Origin: Micrococcales bacterium
GTDB taxonomy: Bacteria; Actinomycetota; Actinomycetes; S36-B12; UBA10799
Length of the DNA stretch: 64,000 nt
NCBI GenBank assembly: GCA_016703125.1
Contig: JADJCR010000003.1
Coordinates: 310,001 to 374,000, forward strand
Direction: 5' to 3'
The translations under genes were made by a program, and so were the position numbers. A model generated the notes under the pieces. It saw only the letters and a program-made list of their open reading frames with translations, was not told the DNA's origin and made no database searches. This document shows positions 47,687 to 57,285 of this stretch, one piece after another. The first letter of the stretch is position 1; the number at the start of each line of letters is the position of its first letter.

Positions 47687-48457
47687 TCAGGGCAGAGGCG
47701 TCGCCCGTTGTCCCTTGCTGAGCCAGCGGTCGAGGCCCAGGAACAGGAATCCGAACGCCAGGCCGAGCAGCACGATCACCACGATGTTGACCCCCACGCC
47801 GGCGTACCCGCCCAGGTCGGCGGCCCCGGGGATCAGCGGGCTGGGGTCGTTCACGTCGATGAACGGGTACGGGTACCAGTGCTGCGGCTCGCCCAGCGTG
47901 GTGGCCGGGGCCTCGGGCGGCGGTTGCACGAGCAGCAGCCCCCGCAGCAGGGTGTAGACCAGCCACACGACCGGGATCGCGAGCATCGTGAACACCTCGC
48001 GGCGGCTGAACCGTGGCCGCGGGCCGAACAGTAAGAACCCCAGGAATGTCGCCCACGGCACGATGTAGTGGAACCCGAGGTTGGTGTAGACACCCAGCCC
48101 GACCGGCTTGTACAGCGGCGCCAGCACGATGGCGTAGACCAGGCCGGTCACGGTGATCATGACCAGGCTGGTCATCCGGAACCAGCGGAAGCCGCGGCCG
48201 TCGCGCTGCGGATCGGCCGCGAGCATCCAGTTGGCGATGAACGCGACGATGTTGCTCCACACCGTGAAGTAGCTCAAGGTGAACCACAGGCCGTTGAGCG
48301 CACCCCCGTTGCCTTCCTGCGTGGCCGAGATGTAGCAACTGAGCAGGAACGCGCCGGTGCCGACCGCGGCGACGATGGTCCAGTAGATCCTGGCGGCGCC
48401 CACCCGGGCCCCCTGCGGTGTGACCGTGACGGTCCCGGACTGCTCGGTGGTGATCAT
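47687..48457 (-). CDS. Pr6Pr family membrane protein
   Basis: A 256-residue protein with six to seven transmembrane helices, including WFTLSYFTVWSNIVAFIANWML, FHYIVPWATFLGFLLFGPRP and YPYPFIDVNDP, characteristic of Pr6Pr (FAR-17a/AIG1-like) proteins. The ATG at 48457 is chosen because the homologous region starts soon after it and the open frame further upstream runs antisense to TauE coding sequence. Function is not established; eukaryotic relatives hydrolyse fatty-acid esters of hydroxy fatty acids. It is convergent with the lipoprotein hydrolase (8-base gap). Confidence 0.8.
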   Translation of the reverse strand: MITTEQSGTVTVTPQGARVGAARIYWTIVAAVGTGAFLLSCYISATQEGNGGALNGLWFTLSYFTVWSNIVAFIANWMLAADPQRDGRGFRWFRMTSLVMITVTGLVYAIVLAPLYKPVGLGVYTNLGFHYIVPWATFLGFLLFGPRPRFSRREVFTMLAIPVVWLVYTLLRGLLLVQPPPEAPATTLGEPQHWYPYPFIDVNDPSPLIPGAADLGGYAGVGVNIVVIVLLGLAFGFLFLGLDRWLSKGQRATPLP

Positions 48458-48501
48458 GGGCCAAGGGTGCCGTCTGCGGCCGTCGGTTGCCAGGCGATGG
48501 T

Positions 48502-49257
48502 TCAGGCGCCGGAGGCCTGCGCCACCGTGAGCAGTGACATCGCCAGCACCAGGCTCGCGAAACCGATCCCGAGGTGGCGCTCCGACCAGCGGTTGGACCA
48601 CCGCGCCGCGGCCGCGCTGCTGATGAGGACGAACACCGCTACCACGGCGGTGGCCGTGAGATCCAGTGCCTCGCCGGCGCGGGGGATGAACGCCACCGCG
48701 GAGTTCAAAGTGATGACCAGCAGCGCAGTGGCGGTGGCCTGGTACATGCCCATGCCCATGACCAGGGCCAGCGCGGGCACGACGAGGAAGCCGCCGCCCA
48801 CCCCGAAGAAGCCGGTGAACAGTCCGACCGCGGCGGCTGTGACCACCACCAGCCACCAGGCCCGTCTGGTCCGCTGGTGCACCTCCCCGCCGTGATCTGT
48901 GCGCAGCGCTTTGCGCAACATCAGCGTCCCGGCCACCACCAGGACGACTGCGAACCCCCACAACTGGATGCGGTCGTCGGTGAACAGAGCCAATTTCGAA
49001 CCGGCGATGGCCCCGACGGCACCCAGGGCGCTGAAGAGGAACCCCTCGCGCCAGGCGATCCGGCCGGCGCGGGCGTGAGGGATGAGCCCGCCCATCGCCC
49101 CGATGCCGACGACCACCAGGGAGGTCGTCCCCGCCTCATCGGTCGGTGTGCCGGCGGCGACCAGCAACGGTATCGCGAGGATGCCGCCGCCGCCGCCGAA
49201 CAGGCCCAGCGACAGTCCCAGGGCGACCCCGATGAGGGCGTACTCGAGCAGCTCCAC
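48502..49257 (-). CDS. TauE/SafE family sulfite/organosulfur exporter
   Basis: A 251-residue membrane protein with about eight helices in two homologous halves, each carrying the family's glycine motif: LGLFGGGGGILAIPLL near the N-terminus and TGFFGVGGGFLVVPAL in the middle. TauE/SafE proteins move sulfite, sulfoacetate or thiosulfate-like anions. It lies 6 bases after a rhodanese gene in an operon of persulfide-handling proteins, which fits export of sulfite formed by sulfur oxidation. Confidence 0.88.
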   Translation of the reverse strand: MELLEYALIGVALGLSLGLFGGGGGILAIPLLVAAGTPTDEAGTTSLVVVGIGAMGGLIPHARAGRIAWREGFLFSALGAVGAIAGSKLALFTDDRIQLWGFAVVLVVAGTLMLRKALRTDHGGEVHQRTRRAWWLVVVTAAAVGLFTGFFGVGGGFLVVPALALVMGMGMYQATATALLVITLNSAVAFIPRAGEALDLTATAVVAVFVLISSAAAARWSNRWSERHLGIGFASLVLAMSLLTVAQASGA

Positions 49258-49263
49258 GACCGC

Positions 49264-49617
49264 CTACGCGATCCTGCCGGGGCGCCCGCGGCGGTCGAGG
49301 ACCTGACCGCCGGCGGACTCCCAGGCGCGCATCCCGCCGCTGAGACTGTAGGCCGCGATCCCCTGCTTGCGCAGCAGCGAGGTGACGGACCGCGAGCGGT
49401 TGCCGGACCGGCAGACCACGACGACGTCCTTGCCCTTGCTGACCCGGCTGAGTTGCGTCGCAACTTGCGCCTTCGGGATGTGCATGGCCTGCGGGGCGTG
49501 CCCCGCGTTCCACTCGCCGTTCTCACGGACGTCCAGCAACTGCGCGCCGGAGCGCACCCATTCCCGGGCGTCCGCACCGGACACCGAGGGGACCTTGAAC
49601 CGGTCGAAGAGTCCCAT
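49264..49617 (-). CDS. Single-domain rhodanese
   Basis: A 117-residue sulfurtransferase. LLDVRENGEWNAGHAPQAMHIP and the active-site loop CRSGNRS (catalytic Cys) define a rhodanese. It transfers sulfane sulfur between carriers via a cysteine persulfide. It is one of three genes with rhodanese domains in this operon, placed between the MBL-rhodanese fusion and TauE. Confidence 0.9.
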   Translation of the reverse strand: MGLFDRFKVPSVSGADAREWVRSGAQLLDVRENGEWNAGHAPQAMHIPKAQVATQLSRVSKGKDVVVVCRSGNRSRSVTSLLRKQGIAAYSLSGGMRAWESAGGQVLDRRGRPGRIA

Positions 49618-49624
49618 GCTGACC

Positions 49625-51061
49625 TCAGTCCGTGTAGGCGCTGCCGAGCATCATGGCATGCTCGTCGCGCACCATCGGCAAACCGGCTTTGGCGGCGTTC
49701 TCGAACTGGTCATCCACGACCACGACCGGCACCCCGGCTCGCACCAGCAGCGAGGCGCCGACCATGGCGCGGAAGCCGCTGCCGCAGGAGATCCAGACCG
49801 TCGCGTCGGCGCCGGCGTGCGCGGCGGCGTCGCTCCAGGCTTTGATCTGACCGATGCTGTCGGGCAGGTCGTGCAGCGGGACGTGCCGGGCGCCCGGGAC
49901 GTGGCCCTCCTGCCACTCCGTGCGGCGCCGGGCGTCGACCACGAGCAACTCGGGGTCCGCGTCGAGGGCCTTGGCGAGTTCCTGGAAGTCGGCGCGCTGC
50001 ACCGATCCCAAGTCCTGCGTCCCGCGCGCCCACGAGGTCGGCTGTCCGACGTTCTGGGCGGCGGGCCGGTCGATGCCGATACGGACCAGGTCGCGCTGGA
50101 ACTCGCTGATCTGCTCCTGGGTGGCCCCGAGCAGGGTGACCGGGGTCCCCCAGGGGATCAGCCAGCCCAGGTAGGTGATGGCGTTGCCCTCCGCGTCGAA
50201 GCTGAGGCTGCCCTTGATGTGCTCGGCTGCCCACAGCCGGCGCTGGCGAAGGTCCACGATCCACTCTCCAGCCTCGATGCGGCGGCGCAGTTCGTCGGGG
50301 TCGGCGGTCTCGGCCGGGCTCAGGTCGATCGCGCGAGCGCCCAGTTCGTTGGCCGGGCCCATGTGCTTGTAGTAGGCGGGGAAGGCGTCGAGGCCGGCGA
50401 GCAGCTCGGTGACGAACTCCTGCTCGTCGAGCAGCGCGGCGGGATTGGACTGTGCCTGGTGGGCGACGGTGGATTCCAGACCGACGGTCGCCGTCGCGCT
50501 GCAGAAGGAACCGAAACCGTGGGTCGGCATGACAGCGGCATCGGAGTCGACACCGTCGATGAGTTTGCGCACCGAACGCCACTGCGCGTGGGCCAGTCCC
50601 TCTGTGGCCTCCGGCCCGATGAGGTCCGGCCGTCCGACACTGCCGAACAGCAGGGAACCGCCGGTGAAGACCGCCTGATCGGTGCCGTCGAGGGCGACGG
50701 CGTAGGAGACGTGGTGCGGGGTGTGACCCGGGGTGTGCAGCACTCGCCAGGCCATGTCACCGGAGGTGAACGTGTCACCGTCACCCATCTCGGCGGCGGT
50801 GAACTGGTAGTCGTGGCCGACGGGCACGACGTAGGTGGCGCCGAGTTCCTCGGCCAGCACCAGGCCGCCGGATACGTAGTCGTTGTGCACGTGGGTCTCG
50901 ACCACGTGGGTCACGGTCCAGTCGTGCTCGGCGAGTACCGCGTGGATGCGGTCGATGTCGCGCTGGGGGTCGACGACGACCGCCGTGCGGGCGAACCCGA
51001 CGACGTAGGAGCGGTCGCCGAGGTCGGGGGTGTCGATGATGACGATCTCGGGGGTGTTCAT
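49625..51061 (-). CDS. MBL-fold hydrolase fused to two rhodanese domains (persulfide dioxygenase type)
   Basis: A 478-residue protein. The N-terminal metallo-beta-lactamase domain has HVHNDY (His57, His59, Asp61) and TPGHTPHH (His113), as in ETHE1-like persulfide dioxygenases and their bacterial fusions; the usual TGD is TGG in FTGGSLLFGSVGRPD. Two rhodanese domains follow: the first (IVDLRQRRLWAAEHIKG) lacks an obvious catalytic Cys, the second has SCGSGFRA. Related fusions such as CstB oxidise or process persulfides to sulfite or thiosulfate. The ATG at 51061 overlaps the preceding rhodanese stop (ATGA). Confidence 0.85.
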   Translation of the reverse strand: MNTPEIVIIDTPDLGDRSYVVGFARTAVVVDPQRDIDRIHAVLAEHDWTVTHVVETHVHNDYVSGGLVLAEELGATYVVPVGHDYQFTAAEMGDGDTFTSGDMAWRVLHTPGHTPHHVSYAVALDGTDQAVFTGGSLLFGSVGRPDLIGPEATEGLAHAQWRSVRKLIDGVDSDAAVMPTHGFGSFCSATATVGLESTVAHQAQSNPAALLDEQEFVTELLAGLDAFPAYYKHMGPANELGARAIDLSPAETADPDELRRRIEAGEWIVDLRQRRLWAAEHIKGSLSFDAEGNAITYLGWLIPWGTPVTLLGATQEQISEFQRDLVRIGIDRPAAQNVGQPTSWARGTQDLGSVQRADFQELAKALDADPELLVVDARRRTEWQEGHVPGARHVPLHDLPDSIGQIKAWSDAAAHAGADATVWISCGSGFRAMVGASLLVRAGVPVVVVDDQFENAAKAGLPMVRDEHAMMLGSAYTD

Positions 51062-51393
51062 CGCGTGTAGACGCCCTCCTGTGAGCCGGTGACGATCTGG
51101 TAGCCGTGTCGGTGCCACATCTCGGTGCCGCCGGCGACGTTGATGGCGCGGATGCCCTGCTGGGCCAGCCACATCACCACCTGCCCGGAGCGGTTGCCGG
51201 TGCGGCAGACGACGTAGGTGGGGGGATGGGAGGTGAACTCGTCCTTGCGCAGGGGCACCAGGGACATCGGGATCCACACGGCGCCGGGCAGGTGGCCGGC
51301 GTCGTACTCCCATTTCTCGCGCACGTCGATCAGGTGCGGTGGGTTGGTGTCCATCAGTGCTTTGAGGTCGTTCACCGAGATCTGGTCGATCAC
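51058..51393 (-). CDS. Single-domain rhodanese
   Basis: A 111-residue rhodanese with LIDVREKWEYDAGHLPGAVWIP and the active-site loop CRTGNRS. It starts 19 bases after the CstR-like repressor and overlaps the MBL-rhodanese fusion by 4 bases (ATGA), so all are in one operon. It probably hands sulfane sulfur to the fusion protein. Confidence 0.9.
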   Translation of the reverse strand: MIDQISVNDLKALMDTNPPHLIDVREKWEYDAGHLPGAVWIPMSLVPLRKDEFTSHPPTYVVCRTGNRSGQVVMWLAQQGIRAINVAGGTEMWHRHGYQIVTGSQEGVYTR

Positions 51394-51412
51394 GTGGTCG
51401 TGTCCTTTCGGG

Positions 51413-51685
51413 TCAGGCGAGGGAGAGGAAGAGCTTCTCGAGGTCGGCCAGGTCGCGCGCGTCGTGCGCCTCGGGGTGGGTGCTGCACTCGCGCAGGCTG
51501 CTGGCGACGATGGCGAAGCCGGCCCGGTCGAGGGCCTTGGACACCGCGGCGAGCTGCGGGACCACCTCCCGGCAGTCCCGCTCCGCCTCGAGCATCCGGA
51601 TCACCGCGCCGATCTGTCCCTGGGCCCGCTTGAGGCGGTTGATGATCGCCGGGCTGTCCTCCGCGGGGATGCCGACAGCGGTCAC
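51413..51685 (-). CDS. CsoR-family repressor, persulfide-sensing (CstR-like)
   Basis: A 90-residue all-helical regulator (AIINRLKRAQGQIGAVIRMLEAERDCREVVPQLAAVSKAL) of the CsoR/RcnR family. Cys38 and Cys67 are present. The position four residues before the second Cys, His in copper-binding CsoR (HxxxC), is Ser63 here. Lack of that copper ligand points to a CstR-like persulfide sensor that derepresses by forming Cys-S-S-Cys links. The GTG at 51685 overlaps the stop of a 38-aa gene (GTGA). Its operator is probably the ATACCCC-type palindrome at 51847. The surrounding rhodanese, MBL and TauE genes agree. Confidence 0.85.
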   Translation of the reverse strand: MTAVGIPAEDSPAIINRLKRAQGQIGAVIRMLEAERDCREVVPQLAAVSKALDRAGFAIVASSLRECSTHPEAHDARDLADLEKLFLSLA

Positions 51686-51798
51686 TGGCACTCGCAGCGC
51701 TGGTCGGCGGGGAAGCGGCTGAGAATCTGGGCAGCGTGCATGCCGCAACCGGAGTAGGTGACCTTCTGGCAGTTCGAGCAGGTCGCGGGGCTGCACAT
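51682..51798 (-). CDS. 38-aa cysteine-rich protein
   Basis: The product MCSPATCSNCQKVTYSGCGM (first 20 residues) ends RCECQ and has seven cysteines in 38 residues, including a CxxC and a CECQ end. This suggests a zinc knuckle or a sulfur/metal carrier. AGGAG lies about 7 bases upstream of the ATG. The stop overlaps the repressor start (GTGA), and it is the first gene of the persulfide operon, directly downstream of the operator. Short Cys-rich ORFs of this type are easily missed by automatic annotation. Confidence 0.75.
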   Translation of the reverse strand: MCSPATCSNCQKVTYSGCGMHAAQILSRFPADQRCECQ

Positions 51799-51810
51799 TC
51801 GGATTCTCCT

Positions 51811-51862
51811 ATACAGGCGGGGGGTATGTGTCGCGTTGAGACGACTATACCCCAGGGGGTAT
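51811..51862. promoter_or_regulatory. CstR/CsoR-type operator region
   Basis: ATACCCCAGGGGGTAT (51847-51862) is a near-perfect palindrome of the TACCC-n-GGGTA class recognised by CsoR-family repressors. A looser second half-site pair (atacaggcggggggtat, 51811-51827) lies closer to the 38-aa gene. The region separates the repressor operon from the AhpD-like gene, so one repressor could control both directions. Confidence 0.7.
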
Positions 51863-51900
51863 CCTGGTGCAAGAAGCACCCGCCACTCGAGGAGGAACAC

Positions 51901-52260
51901 ATGGCCTACGGCCAGCAGGTACTGGACGACCTACGCCCGGAGACCCGGGAGTTGCGCAGGATGATCCCTGACGTCTACAAGGGCTTCGCCGCACTGCACG
52001 GCGCGGCGTTCGCGCCGGGGGTCCTGGACACCAAGACCAAGGAGCTCATCGCGCTGGCCATCGCAGTCAATACCCAGTGCGACGGGTGTATCGCGTCGCA
52101 CGCCCGGGCGGCGGCGAAGAACGGCGCCACCCCGGAGGAGGCAGCAGAGGCCATCGGGGTGACCCTGCTCATGGGTGGCGGCCCGGCCTCGATCTACGCG
52201 CCCCGGGCGTATGCGGCTTTCCTGGAGTTCCACGCGGAGGTACACGCCGACAGCCAGTAG
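51901..52260 (+). CDS. AhpD-like carboxymuconolactone decarboxylase family protein
   Basis: A 119-residue helical protein with the AhpD signature CDGCIASH (Cys60, Cys63, His67), the CxxCxxxH redox site. It probably acts as a thiol peroxidase/disulfide reductase. The ATG at 51901 has GAGGAGGA a few bases upstream. It is divergent from the persulfide operon across the TACCC-type operator, which suggests it is induced together with it, in line with thiol or persulfide stress. Confidence 0.87.
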   Translation: MAYGQQVLDDLRPETRELRRMIPDVYKGFAALHGAAFAPGVLDTKTKELIALAIAVNTQCDGCIASHARAAAKNGATPEEAAEAIGVTLLMGGGPASIYAPRAYAAFLEFHAEVHADSQ

Positions 52261-52309
52261 CCGCTGACGGCCCTGCGGTGCGCTGTGGCCGACGAACTAC
52301 CCTGGCGTG

Positions 52310-53997
<1,688 letters not shown>

Positions 53998-53998
<1 letters not shown>

Positions 53999-54387
53999 TG
54001 TACCGCGCGCGCGTGGCCCTGCGCTGGTCCGACATGGACGCCCTGGGGCACATCAACAACTCGGAATACCTGCGCTACTTGGAGCAGGCCCGCATCGAGT
54101 TCCTCGCCGATGCCGGTGCGGCCGGCGTGCCTCGGGAGGCCGGCCTGCTGGTGGCCAGGCACGAGGTCGACTACCGCAAGCCGATGCCCTACCGGCGGGA
54201 GCCCATCGAGATCCCCACATGGGTCGACCGGATCGGCAGCACGTCGTTCACCTTCGGCCACGAGGTTGTGGCCGACGAGGTGGTGTACGCCCGGGCCCGA
54301 ACGGTGCTGGTCTGCATCGACGACGGGGGCCGTCCGACGCCGGTGCCCAGCGCCCTGCGCAAGCACCTGGAAGGCTTCACCCGCTGA
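53998..54387 (+). CDS. Acyl-CoA thioesterase, 4HBT hotdog fold
   Basis: A 129-residue hotdog protein: VALRWSDMDALGHINNSEYLRYLEQARIEFL is the signature of the 4-hydroxybenzoyl-CoA thioesterase family, with the catalytic Asp in SDMDALGHINN. It probably hydrolyses acyl-CoAs. The ATG overlaps the ettA stop by one base (TGATG). Confidence 0.88.
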
Positions 54388-55279
54388 CGCCGGGGTGCAC
54401 CACCACCTGATCCCGCCCGCCGCTCTTGGCTTGCCGCAATGCGTCATCGGCGCGCTGCATGAGAACCGTGAGGTCCGTCTGCGCCCCGCTGGCCACCCCC
54501 ACGCTGACGGTCACAGCCGGTAGTTCAGCCTCCGCGAGCGCGTCGCCCAGGGCGCGGCGGATCCGCTCGCCGACCCGGCCGGCCGCGGAAGGGGAACTGT
54601 CCAGCAGGACCAGCGCGAATTCGTCGCCACCGAGGCGGACCGGGTAGTCGGCCTCCCGCATCGATGTGATCAGGACCTCGCCCAGGACCGCCAGCGCGCG
54701 GTCGGCGACGAGGTGCCCATGGTCGTCGTGGAGCTTCTTGAACCCGTCGATGTCGAGCATGACGACGGCGTTGGTGGTCTGGGGGTCGTTGCGCCACGCC
54801 GAGCCGATCATGTGTCGCAGGGCCCGGCGGTTGAAGAGGCCGGTCAGCGGGTCGGTGTTCGCGGGCGACCCCAGTTCCAGTTCGCGGAGGGTACGGGGCG
54901 TGACGTCACGCTCGATCGCGGCGAAGTGCGTGATTCTGCCGTGGTCGTCGTGTAGCGCGAAGATGTGCATGTCCAGCCAGTAGGCGGTGCCGTCCTTGCC
55001 GAAATTCAGGATCGGGCCGTCGAACCGGTCACCGAGTTCCAACTGACGCCGCACTGCGGCCGTGGTCTCCGGGTCGGTGAGACCGGGCTGCTGCAGAAAG
55101 CGGGGGCTGCGTCCCAGGACCTCCTGCTCGGTGTATCCGGTGAGGTCGGTGAAGGCCTTGTTCACGTAGACAATCCGGGGACCTGGCTCGTCGAGAGGCT
55201 CCGCTTCCGTGATCACCACGATGTCCTGCGCGACGTCCACGAACTGGCGGAACTCAGCCGTGGTCAGAGCCTCGCTCAC
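54377..55279 (-). CDS. PAS/LOV-like diguanylate cyclase
   Basis: A 300-residue protein. Residues about 10-130 form a PAS domain of LOV type: GRSPRFLQQPGLTDPE occupies the place of the LOV signature GRNCRFLQG, but the flavin-adduct Cys is Pro59, so a classical LOV photocycle is not possible. The C-terminal GGDEF domain is intact (GGDEF 217-221) and has an RxxD inhibitory site (Arg208-Asp211) five residues before it. It should make cyclic di-GMP from GTP. The start is the GTG at 55279. It overlaps the thioesterase gene at the 3' end (convergent). Confidence 0.88.
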   Translation of the reverse strand: MSEALTTAEFRQFVDVAQDIVVITEAEPLDEPGPRIVYVNKAFTDLTGYTEQEVLGRSPRFLQQPGLTDPETTAAVRRQLELGDRFDGPILNFGKDGTAYWLDMHIFALHDDHGRITHFAAIERDVTPRTLRELELGSPANTDPLTGLFNRRALRHMIGSAWRNDPQTTNAVVMLDIDGFKKLHDDHGHLVADRALAVLGEVLITSMREADYPVRLGGDEFALVLLDSSPSAAGRVGERIRRALGDALAEAELPAVTVSVGVASGAQTDLTVLMQRADDALRQAKSGGRDQVVVHPGVSG

Positions 55280-55323
55280 GCCGTCATCATGACGCAGGGC
55301 GAATCGGTGTTGCCAGTTGCAGG

Positions 55324-56826
55324 TCAGCCGACCGGGTGCGCCTCGACCGGTTCGGTGGCACGGGGTAGGGCCTCGGCCTCCTCGGCCATTCCCCGGATCA
55401 TGGGTGGGAAGACGAAGGCGTGGAACGGTGCCACCGCCCACCAGTAGGCATGCCCGGCAAGTCCGCGCGGGAAGAACACGGCCCGTTGCCGGAGGTGGGT
55501 GCGGTGCACGCCGTCGGCCGTCAGCCGCCACTCGATCCATGCCAGGCCAGGTACCTTCATCTCGGCACGAAGGCGCAGCAGGCTCGGCGGCTGGTGGGCC
55601 TCCACCCGCCAGAAGTCCAGCGCATCGCCGACCTGCGTCCGGTTCGGGTCACGCCGGCCGCGACGCAGCCCCACGCCGCCGACCGCTCGATCCGCCAGGC
55701 CCCGGATGCGCCACATCCAGTTGGCGCTGTACCAGCCGTGCTCCCCGCCGATGCCTTCCACCACGTCCCAGACCCGGGTGATGTCGGCCGCCACGACCCG
55801 CTCCCGCACATCCGTGTACAGGGAGCCACCGGCCCAGTCCGGGTCCTCCGGCAGGGGGTCGCTGGGGGCCCCTGCCACCGAGGCACTGGACCACCGAGTG
55901 GCCACGTCGGCATCCTGGATCCGCTTGATCGCCAAGCGCACCGCCTCCCGGAAGGACAGGAGACCCGCCGGTGGGTCGGGCACGATGTCGGCGATGTCGT
56001 GGTCGCGGGCAACGACCTCCACCTTGAGCGAGTCGACCAGCGGCCGGGCGATGCTGTTCGGCACCGGGGTGACCAGTCCCACCCAGTGCGCGGACAGCCC
56101 GGGGGACAGCACGTTGACCGGCAGCAGGACCCGGCGGGGCAGGCCCGCGACGGAGGCGAATCCGTGCATCATGCCTGCGTAGGTCGTGACGTCCGGGCCG
56201 CCGATGTCGTAGGCGCGGTTCACCTCGCCGTCGTACTCCATGGCCCCGATCAAGTAGTGCAGGACGTCGCGCACGGCGATCGGCTGGGTGCGGGTCTTCA
56301 CCCACCGGGGTGTGATCATCACCGGCAGGCGCTCGGTGAGGTAGCGGAGCATCTCGAACGACGCCGACCCCGATCCGATGATGACCCCGGCGCGCAACTC
56401 GATGGTCGGGACGCTACTGGCCCGCAGGATCCGGCCGACCTCAGCGCGGCTGCGCAGGTGCGCGGACAACTTGCGCTGCGGGATGTCCGGCACCATGCCG
56501 CCCAAGTACACGATGCGCTGCACCCCGGCCTGTTCGGCAGCCTCGGCGAACACCGTGGCCATGGTGCGTTCCTGATCCTCGAAGCCATGCCCTGTGCTCA
56601 AGGAGTGCATCAGGTAGTGCGCGCCCTGCATCCCGGTCATCGCCCGCCTGAGGGCCTCCGGGTCCGTGGCATCGCCGGCGAAGATCTCCACGCGGTCCGC
56701 CCACGCCCGCTCGGATAGCCGCTCGGGGTGGCGGGCCAGCACCCGCACCTGGTGCCCGCGGTCGAGCAGTTCGGGGATCAGGCGCCCTCCGATGTAGCCG
56801 GTGGCGCCGGTGACGAGCAGTCGCAT
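55324..56826 (-). CDS. NAD(P)-binding SDR-type protein with DUF2867 domain
   Basis: A 500-residue protein. The Rossmann domain begins MRLLVTGATGYIGGRLIPELLDRG (TGATGYIGG, atypical/extended SDR). The C-terminal part (about 330-490; SLYTDVRERVVAADITRVWDVVEGIG and RLTADGVHRTHLRQRAVFFPRG) is a START/SRPBCC-like DUF2867 domain. Such fusions are common in actinobacteria and are probably oxidoreductases or isomerases of hydrophobic substrates. The ATG at 56826 gives the usual N-terminus. Confidence 0.85.
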   Translation of the reverse strand: MRLLVTGATGYIGGRLIPELLDRGHQVRVLARHPERLSERAWADRVEIFAGDATDPEALRRAMTGMQGAHYLMHSLSTGHGFEDQERTMATVFAEAAEQAGVQRIVYLGGMVPDIPQRKLSAHLRSRAEVGRILRASSVPTIELRAGVIIGSGSASFEMLRYLTERLPVMITPRWVKTRTQPIAVRDVLHYLIGAMEYDGEVNRAYDIGGPDVTTYAGMMHGFASVAGLPRRVLLPVNVLSPGLSAHWVGLVTPVPNSIARPLVDSLKVEVVARDHDIADIVPDPPAGLLSFREAVRLAIKRIQDADVATRWSSASVAGAPSDPLPEDPDWAGGSLYTDVRERVVAADITRVWDVVEGIGGEHGWYSANWMWRIRGLADRAVGGVGLRRGRRDPNRTQVGDALDFWRVEAHQPPSLLRLRAEMKVPGLAWIEWRLTADGVHRTHLRQRAVFFPRGLAGHAYWWAVAPFHAFVFPPMIRGMAEEAEALPRATEPVEAHPVG

Positions 56827-56868
56827 TGTCTCAGTGTGACGTGGCACCGGCCGGCCCGCATCCGTGGG

Positions 56869-57285
56869 TCACGCGCGTGTTGGTGGATCCAGCGGCATGC
56901 CCCGCACGGGGTTGGTGGGCTGGTTCACCATGCTGTGGGCGGCCATCACAAGGTAGTCCCACATCCTGGCGTCCTGTTCGGCGTCCAGGTGGCGCTTGTC
57001 CAGTGCGTCGCGCATATGCCGCAACCAGAGGTCGCGGTGGTGTTCGGTGATCTCGAAGGGTGCGTGGCGCATGCGCAGTCGCGGGTGGCCACGCTCGTCG
57101 GAGTACGTGCGCGGGCCACCCCAGTACTGCTCCAGGAACATACGCAACCTGCGCTGCGCCGGTCCGAGGTCCTCCTCGGGATACATGGGCCGCAAACCCG
57201 GATCGGCGGCCACGCCGGCGTAGAAGTCGGCGACCAGCGCGGTGAAGAACGCCTCGCCGCCGAACTCGTCGTAGGGCGTCGTCAT
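56869..57285 (-). CDS. glbO: Truncated haemoglobin, group II (GlbO type)
   Basis: A 138-residue globin. Proximal His74 (MRHAPF), Tyr22 (B10), Tyr35 (CD1) and Trp87 (G8) each sit one residue before their counterparts in M. tuberculosis trHbO (Tyr23, Tyr36, His75, Trp88), so the haem pocket is complete. It probably binds O2 or NO and protects respiration. It is the last of three genes joined by ATGA overlaps (57285/57282 and 57752/57749). Confidence 0.92.
   Translation of the reverse strand: MTTPYDEFGGEAFFTALVADFYAGVAADPGLRPMYPEEDLGPAQRRLRMFLEQYWGGPRTYSDERGHPRLRMRHAPFEITEHHRDLWLRHMRDALDKRHLDAEQDARMWDYLVMAAHSMVNQPTNPVRGMPLDPPTRA

Noticed and set aside
51413..51685. Repressor as a copper-sensing CsoR
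   Set aside because: The His four residues before the second Cys is Ser, removing a copper ligand, and the operon encodes sulfur-handling proteins rather than a copper ATPase.
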